The notes under the pieces are model-generated. The model was not told the DNA's origin, made no database searches, and worked only from the letters and a program-made list of their open reading frames with translations. From assembly GCF_015207525.1 (NCBI RefSeq), contig NZ_JADEWR010000001.1, forward strand, positions 227,788 to 283,092: a DNA stretch of 55,305 bases, read 5' to 3'. This DNA comes from Nodosilinea sp. LEGE 06152 (lineage in GTDB: Bacteria; Cyanobacteriota; Cyanobacteriia; Phormidesmidales; Phormidesmidaceae). The position numbers and the translations under genes were made by a program. This document shows positions 44,662 through 53,543 of this stretch, in pieces. The first letter of the stretch is position 1. Each line of letters opens with the position of its first letter.

Positions 44662-46320
44662 CTAGTTCATATCTAGCAGACTGAGCTGGTGAATGGTGGG
44701 GTCAGCGGCGGCCGCCCTGGGCTTTCGCCGCCGCGATCGCGGTGGTTGAATGGCGACGTGGGCCACAAACCAGGTGCGCAGGGCGGCCGCTTGCTCAGGG
44801 CTTAGGGCGGCCAGGGGCAGCGCCGCCGGAAACAGCTCGTCGAGGGGGGCTGCGGCCCAGGCCACCTCACCGCCGTAGAGCTCAGTGCCAAAGGGGGTGA
44901 GATCTGGGGGCATGGGGGCTAGAAACGGCAGCAGGTTGCTGGCATTGAGAAACTTGCCCCGCTGGGCTTCGAGCTGTTTGACCCGGCGCTGGCGGGCGGC
45001 CTTGTAGTTGAGGATGGGGGCCGGGTAGCCCGAGAGCGTCGGTGGGTTGCCCAGCTGACTGGCGGGCACATCGGCCAGTTCGGGCACCCAGCGCTTGATG
45101 AACTCGCCCTCGGGGTCGCAGCGGTCGATCGCTACCTGGCCGGGGTTGTAAATGCGGGTCCAGGTTTTGTCGACGCAGTGGGTGACGCCCGACTGCATGG
45201 CCCACTGGTAGTGGTCGATGGGGCAGTCGCCGTCGATTAGGTGGCGCATAAAGTGCAGTGCCCCGTAGCGCCAGTCGATGCCGCCCAGGTTGCTCAAAAA
45301 GCTGGCGTAGATGGCCCGGGTGCGAAAATTGAGCGCCAGGTAGCCGCCGGTGGCCTGCAGGCAGCGAGCGGCGGCATCCACAATCGGAAAGCCGGTCTGC
45401 CCCATTTGCCATGCCTGGTAGAGGTCGCCGTCAAAGGCCCAGCCCTCGTGGTCAAAGATGCTGTAGAGCGATCGCAGCTCCAGCTGCGGCAGGTAGCGAA
45501 ACCGCTGCGTAAACCCATTGCCCCAGCGCAGCCGCGAGATCAGCTGCTGGTGGCTGCGGCGCAGGCGGTGGTCGCCCCAGTCGGGGGTCTGGCGAATGGT
45601 CTGCACGCACTCCCGCACCGAAATGACGCCAAACTTGATATGGGGGCTGAGGCCCGTGGTGGCCTCGGCACTGGGGTAAGAGAGCTGCCAGTAGTAGCGA
45701 TCGGCCTTGTCGGTCAAAAAGGCTTGCAGCAGGGTGCGGGCGGCGGCGGTGCTGGCGGGGGGCAGGGGCTTGCCGTCGGCCTGGTGGCCCAGGGCCTCTA
45801 GCTCGGGCAGGGGGTCGCTAGCCAAGTTCGGGGGCACCAGCACCTGGGCCGGGGTGGGCACCAGGGGCTGCCCCATCTCGCGGTGCCAAATGTCGCGGTA
45901 CTCGGGGTAGGGCACCAGGGCGGCGACGCTGGCAGCAGGTTCAAACCAGCGAATTTTCAGGCTCTGCTGGGCCAGCGCCCGGTTGAGGCGGGCATCGCGC
46001 ACCCGCCCGTAGATGCGCTCGACATCGGTATGGGCGTAGATGCCGTCGGCCCCGGTCTCTCGCAGCAGCTTGGGCAGCACCTCTACCGGGTCGCCCGATC
46101 GCACTATCAGTCGCCCGCCCAGCGCTTTCAGGTCTGCGTCTAGCGCGTGCAGGGCCGCCAGCATAAAAGCCACCCGCGCCGGGCCAGTTTCGGGGTGGTG
46201 CAGCAGGGCGCGATCGAAGATAAACACAGGCACCACCAAGCCCCGCCGGGCCGCCCGCAGCAGCGGCTCGTGGTCAGATACCCGCAGGTCGCGGCGAAAC
46301 CAGACAATGGTTGTGTTCAT
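44662..46320 (-). CDS. Cryptochrome/DNA photolyase family protein
   Basis: 552 aa. The N-terminal photolyase domain (TTIVWFRRDLRVSDH) binds an antenna cofactor; the C-terminal FAD domain has WQMGQTGFPIVDAAARCL, NFRTRAIYASFLSN and IDWRYGALHFMRHLIDGD. The motif usually reading NNGGWQW is replaced by PIDHYQWAMQSGV, and the following box is WTRIYNPGQVAIDRC with a Cys. It therefore differs from standard class I CPD photolyases and from CRY-DASH as I know them. A basic tail (RSRRRKPR) ends the protein. Repair versus signalling function cannot be decided. Confidence 0.88.
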   Translation of the reverse strand: MNTTIVWFRRDLRVSDHEPLLRAARRGLVVPVFIFDRALLHHPETGPARVAFMLAALHALDADLKALGGRLIVRSGDPVEVLPKLLRETGADGIYAHTDVERIYGRVRDARLNRALAQQSLKIRWFEPAASVAALVPYPEYRDIWHREMGQPLVPTPAQVLVPPNLASDPLPELEALGHQADGKPLPPASTAAARTLLQAFLTDKADRYYWQLSYPSAEATTGLSPHIKFGVISVRECVQTIRQTPDWGDHRLRRSHQQLISRLRWGNGFTQRFRYLPQLELRSLYSIFDHEGWAFDGDLYQAWQMGQTGFPIVDAAARCLQATGGYLALNFRTRAIYASFLSNLGGIDWRYGALHFMRHLIDGDCPIDHYQWAMQSGVTHCVDKTWTRIYNPGQVAIDRCDPEGEFIKRWVPELADVPASQLGNPPTLSGYPAPILNYKAARQRRVKQLEAQRGKFLNASNLLPFLAPMPPDLTPFGTELYGGEVAWAAAPLDELFPAALPLAALSPEQAAALRTWFVAHVAIQPPRSRRRKPRAAAADPTIHQLSLLDMN

Positions 46321-46436
46321 GGCGGTTCAGGCGGAGCGACGGCTGCTCTCGTCCGCTTCGAGGTTGCTTGGGGGGCAAGGGGGCGATCGCGCTTTTCAAA
46401 CCGTAACAAAAAAATTAGGCCGATTTGGTTTGCTGA

Positions 46437-46462
46437 ATAGTATTTGCGTACTATACTTGTAC
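46437..46462. promoter_or_regulatory. Clustered GTAC half-sites upstream of the photolyase gene
   Basis: ATAGTA-TTTGCG-TACTAT is a perfect 6+6 inverted repeat, and two GTAC words lie 11 bases apart (46448, 46459). It is about 120 bases upstream of the minus-strand photolyase-like gene and 270 before the DUF3172 gene. It does not fit the NtcA spacing and fits the LexA consensus only poorly. The rest of the 46321-46731 gap holds nothing I recognise. Confidence 0.35.
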
Positions 46463-46731
46463 TCAGAAATTACTCCTGCTCTCTGCGCTGCCCACTGCCG
46501 CCCTTATGGATGGTACGCCCCGGCAGACGATCATCCCCCTAGCCCGCAAGCGCTGCTGGCGTTAGATTCTGCTGCCCCAGCTTGCTGACGGGCTCCGTTT
46601 CCTGACTGGGGGTAACTTGGCTGGCTCGGATTCAGGTTTCTGAGCCTGGCTGCACCCCCGGCAGAGTTGGGAGCATGCTCGGGTTCCCCTCCCCAACCCT
46701 TCCCAATCCGTAGACAGCAAAGGTCAATGCT

Positions 46732-47307
46732 ATGGCTCAACGCTCTTCCTACCCGGTTTCGTCGCACTATCATCGGCCCCAGCAGCCGTCGCCAGGTCAG
46801 CCCCAGGGCGCTTCGCCTAAACCGTCGCCCCAGCCTGCGCCCCGGTCGGCCTGGCCTGCGCCCCAGGCTGGCCCTCGGCCCTACCCCCCTACGGCTCAAG
46901 TCAATAACAGGGCGGTCTATGGCGAGTCTACACCCCGTCCTCAGCCCCGCCAGGTGCTGGTGGCAGGTGGGTCGGTGCTGGCGCTGGCGGCACTGTTGAT
47001 CTCCCCCAATATCAATCAAGAGCAGGCCCCGGAGGCCGAGGCTTTTACCTGCATTCGCCAGGAGCAGCCCAAGTCGCTGGTGTCGCGTGACCAGGTCAAA
47101 AAATTGCTAGAAACCGATCTCCAAGCCCCCAAAGCAACGGTGCAGGAATTTCTCAACGCGCCCTACTGCGTGCTGTCGCCCGGCAAAACCGAGGCCGGTC
47201 TGCCAGCGGAGCGCGAGGCCTACCCCCTAGAGTTTGACCCCCAGACCTGGCTGGTGGTGCTCTACGACGGCGATCGCTACGTTGGCTACGACTTTAGATT
47301 TCGCTAG
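46732..47307 (+). CDS. DUF3172-type cyanobacterial protein
   Basis: 191 aa. The first 75 residues are a low-complexity Pro/Gln/Ser-rich region. One hydrophobic segment (about 83-97, VLVAGGSVLALAALLI) follows, then a conserved C-terminal domain with VSRDQVKKLLE, APYCVLSPG, AEREAYPLEFDPQTWLVVLYDG and YVGYDFRF, which matches my memory of the cyanobacteria-specific DUF3172. The function is unknown. The TAG stop begins CTAGGGGCCGTC, the same word that closes repeat R2b. Confidence 0.85.
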   Translation: MAQRSSYPVSSHYHRPQQPSPGQPQGASPKPSPQPAPRSAWPAPQAGPRPYPPTAQVNNRAVYGESTPRPQPRQVLVAGGSVLALAALLISPNINQEQAPEAEAFTCIRQEQPKSLVSRDQVKKLLETDLQAPKATVQEFLNAPYCVLSPGKTEAGLPAEREAYPLEFDPQTWLVVLYDGDRYVGYDFRFR

Positions 47308-47423
47308 GGGCCGTCTGCAACCGCCGACCGGGGGCTGCTGGTGCCAGGCATACCCTGGCGCGTGGTTCGTCTGAGAAGTTCTTTGCTAAAGTGGCAGGGC
47401 AAATTCGCTTAGTCCCCTAGGGG
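47304..47423. repeat. CTAGGGG-bounded intergenic element
   Basis: CTAGGGG (47304-47310) and CCCCTAG (47414-47420) bound this gap. A GCCAGG/CCTGGC hairpin lies inside near 47343-47359, and the right end is the palindrome CCCCTAGGGG. The left 12 bases equal the end of repeat R2b; the interior does not match R2. It may be a relative or chance. Confidence 0.35.
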
Positions 47424-47433
47424 TATTGCCAAA

Positions 47434-49224
47434 GTGGTGCAAAACAAGCCGCGGCTGAAGAAACCCCCGCTGCCCCTAGTTGTGGCAGCGGCGCTGCTGT
47501 TTTTGGGCGGCGGTATTCTCAGCTTTTGGGTCGCTGCCCGCCGGGGGCAGCTGGCTAAAACCCTGCCCGCCGGGGCCAATGCCATTCCGGCGGACGCGCT
47601 GATGGTGGTGGCTCTCTCCAGCGATGAGGCCCAGTGGCGGCGGCTGCGCCAGTTTGGCACCGAGGCCACTCAGGCCCAGTTTGATCAGCTTTTGGTGGAA
47701 TGGCGCGATCGCCTGCTGACCGACCAAAACCTCACCTTTGCCCGCGACATTCAGCCCTGGGTTGGCCCTGAAATTACCCTGGCGGTGCTGCCCGATACTG
47801 CGCCTGCCACTGACCTGCCCCCCTCGCTACCGGCCCCCGAGCTAGCCCTCAGGTCCAACGTGGTGATGGTGCTGCCCATCGCCGATGCCAACCGCGCCCA
47901 AAACGATTTGGGCGAGCGGCTGGGCCAGGCCGAGCAGGCCGAAGATGCCCCTTACCGGGGCGTAACCCTGCAACAGCTGGAGGGCCAGGCCGAAACCCCC
48001 CTCTACGCCGCCGTGCTGAGTGCCGAAACAGCGGTGCTCAGCCCCCAGCTGCCCCTGCTCAAACGGGCGATCGATGCCTATCGCGGTGGCGAGTCGTTGG
48101 TCAATCGGCCTGGGGTGGGCAAAGCCTTTGAGCAGCTGACCGAAACCCGGCCTTTGGCCCGCTTCTACGTCGATATGCCCGCCCTGGCCAAAACCGTGGC
48201 CGAGGCTGCCGATCCGCCCATTGCCCCCAGTCGTTTGCGCGCTTTTCAGGCTCCTCGGGGGCTGGTGGGGGCCGTGGCGGTTAAAAATCGCGGCGTGGCC
48301 CTGCAGGGGGTGAGCTGGCTAGAGCCGGGAACCCAGACCTTTGCCACTGGTAACCAGGCCAGCCAGATGCCCCAGCGGCTGCCCACGGGAACGCTGTTAG
48401 CCATCTCCGGGGGAGACTTTCAGCAGTTTTGGGAGGATTTCCAGGCAGGGGAGCAGTTCTCGGCGCTGTTTCCGCTGCAGGCCGCCGAGGTGGCCCTGGG
48501 GCTACAGTCGGCTACCGGCCTGAGCCTGGAGGAAAACCTGCTGCCCTGGATGGCGGGAGAGTTCGCCGTAGGCGTGCTGTCGCCCCCGGCTGGGCCGAGC
48601 AACGCCCCGCCGCTGCCCAACCCGGCCCTGGTGCTTATGGTTAAGGCCAGCGATCGCGAGGCCGCCACGGCTACCTTCGAGCAGCTCGATGCCGTTATGA
48701 CCAGTCGCTACCGCTTTGCGGTCGATACGGTGGATATGGGCGGCGTGCCCGTCACCCGTTGGACAGCCCCCTTCAACTCGCTGGAGATGGCCTACGGCTG
48801 GCTGGAGGGCGATATTGCCTTCTTTACCGTGGGCCAGGGCATAGCCAATCTGGTTGCCCCCTCGCCGGGCCGCCGCCTGGCCGAGAACAACTCGTTTCAG
48901 GCCACCACAGGCGAAGCGCCGCGTCCCAACAACGGCCATTTCTTTGCCAACTTAGAGGCCCTCAGCGAGGCGGAGAATAACTTGCTGCTGCCGCCTCTGC
49001 CCCAGGAGGGGTTGCTGGGGTCTGAGGCGATCGAGGCGATCGGGGTAACGGCCACAGTGCTCAGCGATCGCCAGGTGCGCTACGACATGACGGCCATTCT
49101 AAAGCGGGGCGATCGCCCCGGCGACCTGCCCTCAACTGAGGCTGCCCCCGTCGCCCCTGAGGAAACGCCTGAGCCTGAAGCGACCCCCGCCCCCGAAGCG
49201 ACGCCCCCGGCCACCAGTGAATAG
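47434..49224 (+). CDS. DUF3352 domain-containing membrane-anchored protein
   Basis: 596 aa. A basic N-terminus (KPRLKKPP) and one membrane segment (about residues 13-34) suggest an anchored protein with its body on the outer or lumenal side. The body matches the cyanobacterial DUF3352 pattern: IPADALMVVALSS near the start, PWVGPEITLAVLP, and a later repeat of the same domain type with NLLPWMAGEFAVGVL. The C-terminal 45 residues are Pro/Glu/Ala-rich. The start is GTG 47434. The function is unknown. Confidence 0.85.
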   Translation: MVQNKPRLKKPPLPLVVAAALLFLGGGILSFWVAARRGQLAKTLPAGANAIPADALMVVALSSDEAQWRRLRQFGTEATQAQFDQLLVEWRDRLLTDQNLTFARDIQPWVGPEITLAVLPDTAPATDLPPSLPAPELALRSNVVMVLPIADANRAQNDLGERLGQAEQAEDAPYRGVTLQQLEGQAETPLYAAVLSAETAVLSPQLPLLKRAIDAYRGGESLVNRPGVGKAFEQLTETRPLARFYVDMPALAKTVAEAADPPIAPSRLRAFQAPRGLVGAVAVKNRGVALQGVSWLEPGTQTFATGNQASQMPQRLPTGTLLAISGGDFQQFWEDFQAGEQFSALFPLQAAEVALGLQSATGLSLEENLLPWMAGEFAVGVLSPPAGPSNAPPLPNPALVLMVKASDREAATATFEQLDAVMTSRYRFAVDTVDMGGVPVTRWTAPFNSLEMAYGWLEGDIAFFTVGQGIANLVAPSPGRRLAENNSFQATTGEAPRPNNGHFFANLEALSEAENNLLLPPLPQEGLLGSEAIEAIGVTATVLSDRQVRYDMTAILKRGDRPGDLPSTEAAPVAPEETPEPEATPAPEATPPATSE

Positions 49225-49366
49225 GTGTCCAGCAGCAACAGCCTGCATTTTTAAGTTCGGTCTAGTCCAACCCTATCTAGGTGGAGCGGTCGCCCCAGTC
49301 ATTCAACCCACAAAAGTCGGTAGGATAGGACAGGACCATCCTTCCCTCAACCCTCTTTCCTGAACT

Positions 49367-50368
49367 ATGGATTTGATTGCGCTCCAGGGCTGGCTCGACA
49401 ACGCATCCTTTGCGGTGCTGTTTATCGCGATGTTGCTCTACTGGTGCGGAGTTGCCTTCCCGCGCGCCACACTGCTGCCGTCTCTGGGCACCGGGGCGAT
49501 CGCCGTGGGCAACCTCACCATTGCCGCCCTGCTCGGTGCCCGCTGGATTGAGGGAGGCTACTTTCCCATGAGCAATCTCTACGAGTCGCTGTTCGCTCTG
49601 GCCTGGGGCATTACCGCCATGCACCTGGTGGCTGAGCGCATGAGCCGCAGCCCGCTGGTGGGGGCTGTTACCGCGCCTATTGCTATGGCTATTACAGCCT
49701 TTGCCACCCTGTCGCTGCCCGGCACCATGCAGGGGTCAGAGCCGCTGGTGCCCGCCCTCAAGTCGAACTGGTTAATGATGCACGTCAGCGTGATGCTGCT
49801 CAGCTACGCGGCGCTGCTGGTGGGGGCTTTGCTGGCGATCGCCTTTCTGTTAGTTACTCGGGGCCAGGCCGTCGAGCTGAAGGGTAGCTCGGTGGGTACC
49901 GGCGGCTTTCGCAACGTTAAGCTGCATCGGGCCGAAGCCAAAGCCGCAGCTACAGCCGATCTGCCCCAGCCGCTGTCGATCTCCGCTGGCGGTGCTGCTG
50001 TCCTCGAGTCTCCTGCGGCCACCGCCGTCAAACTTTCGCCCCAGCGGCTCACCCTGGCCGATACCCTCGACAACATTAGCTATCGCATGATTGGCCTCGG
50101 TTTTCCGCTGCTGACCATCGGCATCATCGCTGGGGCAGTGTGGGCCAACGAGGCCTGGGGCTCTTACTGGAGTTGGGACCCCAAGGAAACCTGGGCGCTG
50201 ATTACCTGGCTGGTGTTTGCGGCCTACCTCCATGCCCGCATTACCAAAGGCTGGCAGGGGCGTCGCCCGGCTATTTTGGCGGCTACCGGGTTTGTGGTGG
50301 TGTGGGTGTGCTACCTGGGCGTCAACATTCTCGGCAAAGGGCTGCACAGCTACGGCTGGTTTTTCTAG
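49367..50368 (+). CDS. ccsA: Cytochrome c biogenesis protein CcsA (System II)
   Basis: Integral membrane protein, 333 aa, that with CcsB (Ccs1) delivers haem to apocytochromes c and f on the lumenal side. The WWD haem-handling motif is [15 protein letters not shown], and histidines in MMHVSVM, YLHARI and GLHSYGWF are the conserved ones. About eight hydrophobic helices are seen, with a variable polar insert at about residues 165-225. Databases also call this protein CcsB or ResC. ATG 49367. Confidence 0.96.
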   Translation: MDLIALQGWLDNASFAVLFIAMLLYWCGVAFPRATLLPSLGTGAIAVGNLTIAALLGARWIEGGYFPMSNLYESLFALAWGITAMHLVAERMSRSPLVGAVTAPIAMAITAFATLSLPGTMQGSEPLVPALKSNWLMMHVSVMLLSYAALLVGALLAIAFLLVTRGQAVELKGSSVGTGGFRNVKLHRAEAKAAATADLPQPLSISAGGAAVLESPAATAVKLSPQRLTLADTLDNISYRMIGLGFPLLTIGIIAGAVWANEAWGSYWSWDPKETWALITWLVFAAYLHARITKGWQGRRPAILAATGFVVVWVCYLGVNILGKGLHSYGWFF

Positions 50369-50681
50369 CTATTTTTTCTAAATCTTTTTTACACCAGATC
50401 AAACGAGCGGGGCGGCTGGTGACCTATCGTTTGGCCACTCCACCGCCTTAAAGGGCTTGATAAGTGGGCAGTTTTTTCAGGTGTAGTCGGGCTCCAGTTG
50501 ATGAGCTGCCGCGAGGCAGGCCCGGACGATATCTGCCGCCCCTGCTTGGGATGTTGCGTTGGGCAAGTACCACAAACCCATTTATGATGAACCGTCGGGC
50601 GGTATAACTTATCCAGCCGTCAAAATGCTAGATCAATTCAGGGCCGCTGTTACTGCTAGCTGTTGCGATCGCGCCTAAGCC
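50369..50681. other. Intergenic region between ccsA and the MscS gene
   Basis: These 313 bases contain T-rich runs just after ccsA (50370-50391) without a clear stem, and a TATAAC at 50603-50608 that could be a -10 box for the MscS gene. No gene is seen. Confidence 0.35.
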
Positions 50682-52526
50682 ATGGTCACACCACAACCCG
50701 TATCGATCACCAAGAACCGTCGTCTAGGAAGCTGGGCGCGATCGCTCCTGGGACTGGGGTTGGGGCTTTTGCTCGCCCTCGGCTGGGGCACCCTGGCGAT
50801 GGCGCAAATTTCTAACCCCTTCGGACCGGGCAACAACAACCTGCCCCCCGCAGGCGTCCAGCGGATTGGCCTGATCGAGGTCACATCGGTTTCCCTCGAC
50901 GGCGTTTCTTTATTCGATATTGCCTCTCCAGTGGTGTTCAACCGCAACGAAGCCGGTGCTGAGGTGCCGGTCGAGGTCCGCGCCCGCCAAATTGAGACCA
51001 ATCTCAACCAGGTTGTCAACCGAGCCTTAGATCTGAGCTACACCGATGAGATCCTCGATAGCGCCTCCCTGGATGTCACTATTGAGACCATTAGGGGCCA
51101 GCCAGTTCTCTTTGCGGTGGGGGCGGGCCTGGTTGAACCCAGGGTTTTGCTCACCATCACCGACACCGACGCCCAGTACAACGGCGTATCGCAAACAGAC
51201 CTGGCCGAGCGTTGGCAAGAGGTGCTGCGCGACGCTCTCCGTCAGGCGGTAGACGGGCGTTTGCCCGAGGCTCGGCAGCGGCAAATTCGCAGAACCGTCT
51301 GGATTGTGCTGGTCAGCATCTTGCTTACCCTGCTGCTGACTAGCATTTGGCAGGCGCTGGGCTGGCGTAAAAGCTCTCTTGAACGCAAGCAAACCGCCCA
51401 GGCGGGCATGGCTGTTCCCCCCGACAACGAGTTTCCTGCCCAGCAGCTGCAGTACCTTTTTCGCTACCAAATCACCTTAGAACAGCGGCTTCAGGTGGTC
51501 GCCTTTCTGCGCTGGCTAATGTTTTGGGGCATTGCCTTTGTGTGGATTGCAGGCATTGCTAGCGGGCTCTACATTTTTCCCCAAACCAGAAGCTATGCCT
51601 TTGGGCTGTTCTCAATTCCGGTGCTGCTGCTGCTGACCTGGTTTTTTACAGGACTGCTCAACCGGCTCGCCAATCTGACCATAGAGCGGGTGGCCCAGGC
51701 CTGGGGCAAAAACGAGCTGGGCGATCTCGATGAAATGCAGCGCAAATCAATGCGCCTTTCTACCATTACTGGGGCGCTCAAGGGTCTCAAAACGGCCGTT
51801 ATCTACGCCCTGGCTACTCTGCTGGTGCTGCAAACGCTGCGCATTGCCCCGGCCTCTCTGCTGGCCTTTGGAGCCGTAACCGCCCTGGCTATTTCTTTTG
51901 CCGCCCAAAGTCTGGTCAAAGACGTGGTCAATGGCTTCTTAATTCTGCTGGAAGACCAGTACGCCATTGGCGATCTGGTCACGACGGGTACCACCACGGG
52001 CATTGTCGAAAATCTAAACCTGCGGATTACCCAAATTCGCGGCGAAGATGGCCGCCTGGTCACCCTGCCCAACAGCCTGATTTCCCAGGTCGAAAACCTC
52101 AGTCGCAGCTGGTCACGGGCCAATATTCGCATTGACGTGGCCTATGGCACCAATGTCGATGAGGCCCTGTGGGTGGTGCACGAAACGGCCCACGCAATGG
52201 CTAGCGACCCCGAGTGGGGCTACGCCATTCTCAACCCAGTCGAAATGCTGGGCATCGACGCCATGACCCATGCGGGGCTCACCATTTTGCTCTGGATTCG
52301 CACGCGTCCGCTAAAGCAATTTTTGGTGGGCCGTGAGTTTCGCCGCCGGCTTCGTATTGCCTTTGACAAAGCGGGCATTGCCATTGGGGTGCCGCAGCAG
52401 GCCTTTACTGGGCTTAGTAATGGTTCAAACGGTGGTTCAGGCGGCGGTCTTGATCGAGAGAGAGCAAACGGCGGCCACGACGGCGACGGCGCTGCCCATT
52501 CCTCAGCAAAAAGCGGGGCTGTTTAA
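50682..52526 (+). CDS. MscS-type mechanosensitive ion channel
   Basis: 614 aa. A signal peptide (residues about 1-42, ending AMA-QIS) precedes a periplasmic domain of about 160 residues. Membrane helices lie at about 205-228, 275-298, 303-325 and 370-415, the last being the pore helix region (FGAVTALAISFAAQSLVKDVVNG). The MscS beta domain follows (DQYAIGDLVTTG, TLPNSLISQVENLSRSWSR). The C-terminal tail is Gly/Ser-rich. The long periplasmic N-terminus resembles larger cyanobacterial MscS homologues. The stop is inside a terminator hairpin. Confidence 0.93.
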   Translation: MVTPQPVSITKNRRLGSWARSLLGLGLGLLLALGWGTLAMAQISNPFGPGNNNLPPAGVQRIGLIEVTSVSLDGVSLFDIASPVVFNRNEAGAEVPVEVRARQIETNLNQVVNRALDLSYTDEILDSASLDVTIETIRGQPVLFAVGAGLVEPRVLLTITDTDAQYNGVSQTDLAERWQEVLRDALRQAVDGRLPEARQRQIRRTVWIVLVSILLTLLLTSIWQALGWRKSSLERKQTAQAGMAVPPDNEFPAQQLQYLFRYQITLEQRLQVVAFLRWLMFWGIAFVWIAGIASGLYIFPQTRSYAFGLFSIPVLLLLTWFFTGLLNRLANLTIERVAQAWGKNELGDLDEMQRKSMRLSTITGALKGLKTAVIYALATLLVLQTLRIAPASLLAFGAVTALAISFAAQSLVKDVVNGFLILLEDQYAIGDLVTTGTTTGIVENLNLRITQIRGEDGRLVTLPNSLISQVENLSRSWSRANIRIDVAYGTNVDEALWVVHETAHAMASDPEWGYAILNPVEMLGIDAMTHAGLTILLWIRTRPLKQFLVGREFRRRLRIAFDKAGIAIGVPQQAFTGLSNGSNGGSGGGLDRERANGGHDGDGAAHSSAKSGAV

Positions 52527-52533
52527 CCCCGCT
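52512..52533 (+). terminator. Terminator hairpin at the end of the MscS gene
   Basis: AGCGGGG (52512-52518) pairs with CCCCGCT (52527-52533) around an 8-base loop that contains the TAA stop. The T tract after it is weak. Confidence 0.55.
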
Positions 52534-52604
52534 CGTAGTTTCTGTGGTCTGACTGGCTCTGGCCGATTGGGATGCGATCGCCCCAAGCGCACCAGTCCTG
52601 AGGG

Positions 52605-53177
52605 TTACTTCAGCTTTTGCTTGATAAAGGCAAGCATCTTACCGAGCTGGCCCTTGAGCACCGTTACCTCGCCCTGAAGCTGCTTCACCTGGGCCTGGAG
52701 AGCCTGGAATTCGGCAGCGCTGACATCGCCACCACCCGTAGCGGTGGGTGCGGCAGCTGTCGCGGCGGCGGCGGGGGCCGTTACTGGTGTACGGCGGGGC
52801 TTGCGGGCCTTGACCATCGCCGCTTTGATCGCTTCGATTAATTCTTTTTGCTCGAAGGGCTTTTGAATAAACTCGAAGTACTCAAAGGGCTCAGTAATTT
52901 TTTCGGTGACTTCTTCTTTGCGGCCCGACATCAGCACCAGGGGAATGTGCTGCAAGTCAGGATTGGCCTGAATTTCTTGGAACACTTCCCAGCCGCTCAT
53001 GCGGGGCAGTAAGAAGTCGAGCATGATCAGGTTGGGGCGCTGGCTACGAATAGCATCCATGCCTTCGACACCGTCTTGGGCCTCAACGACTTCAAAATTG
53101 CCCTGGGGCAGCATGTCGCGCACGCGCATGCGGATGACCCGGCTATCGTCGATGACCAGAATCTTGTGATTTGTCAC
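52605..53177 (-). CDS. Single-receiver response regulator with coiled-coil tail
   Basis: 190 aa. Receiver domain residues 1-125 with the acidic pair Asp10/Asp11, phospho-acceptor Asp54 (LIMLDFLLPRMSG), switch Ser in VLMSGRKEE and the Lys in IQKPF, so it is likely to be active. An Ala/Pro/Thr-rich linker follows and then a coiled coil of about 35 residues (FQALQAQVKQLQGEVTVLKG). No DNA-binding domain is present. The coiled coil could dimerise it or dock it to a kinase. GTG 53177 is supported by AGAGGAG 7 bases upstream. Confidence 0.92.
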   Translation of the reverse strand: MTNHKILVIDDSRVIRMRVRDMLPQGNFEVVEAQDGVEGMDAIRSQRPNLIMLDFLLPRMSGWEVFQEIQANPDLQHIPLVLMSGRKEEVTEKITEPFEYFEFIQKPFEQKELIEAIKAAMVKARKPRRTPVTAPAAAATAAAPTATGGGDVSAAEFQALQAQVKQLQGEVTVLKGQLGKMLAFIKQKLK

Positions 53178-53492
53178 GATTGACTCCTCTTACGGTGTCG
53201 AAGGGCTTGGTAGACGTGAAATTAGTATAGTTCAGGTTTTTAGAAAGTCCGTGCCAGAAACGAGAATCTCTGGGGACTGGAGTTTTCTCGGCGGTTTGGC
53301 CCGCCTGACCTGCTCCAGGGGCTGTTATCGATTGACCACTGAGGGTTCAAGCATCAATGGTCACAGCCCCTAACCGTTTTTGGGGTCGGGCGTGGCAACG
53401 CTGGTGCTAGAAGGTCTTTGGTCAAAATTGACGACACGCCCTAAGGCTGGTTAAAGCGTTCCCCTAAACCCTGGCTAAACCGACAGTGCCCT

Positions 53493-53543
53493 CTAGATTT
53501 TTGCCGCCCGAAGCGGTCAAAATATCGGGCGGCAAAAATCTAG
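53493..53543. repeat. Perfect 19-bp inverted repeat at the end of the ArsA gene
   Basis: CTAGATTTTTGCCGCCCGA (53493-53511) and its exact reverse complement (53525-53543) flank a 13-base loop. The right arm contains the ArsA gene's TAG stop (53542-53540). The T run lies on the 5' side of the GC stem on either strand, unlike an intrinsic terminator. Apart from it, the 53178-53539 gap holds only a likely leader for the receiver gene. Confidence 0.8.

Noticed and set aside
46440..46462. GTA...TAC pairs upstream of the photolyase gene as NtcA sites
   Set aside because: Spacings are 6 and 9 bases; neither matches the required 8.
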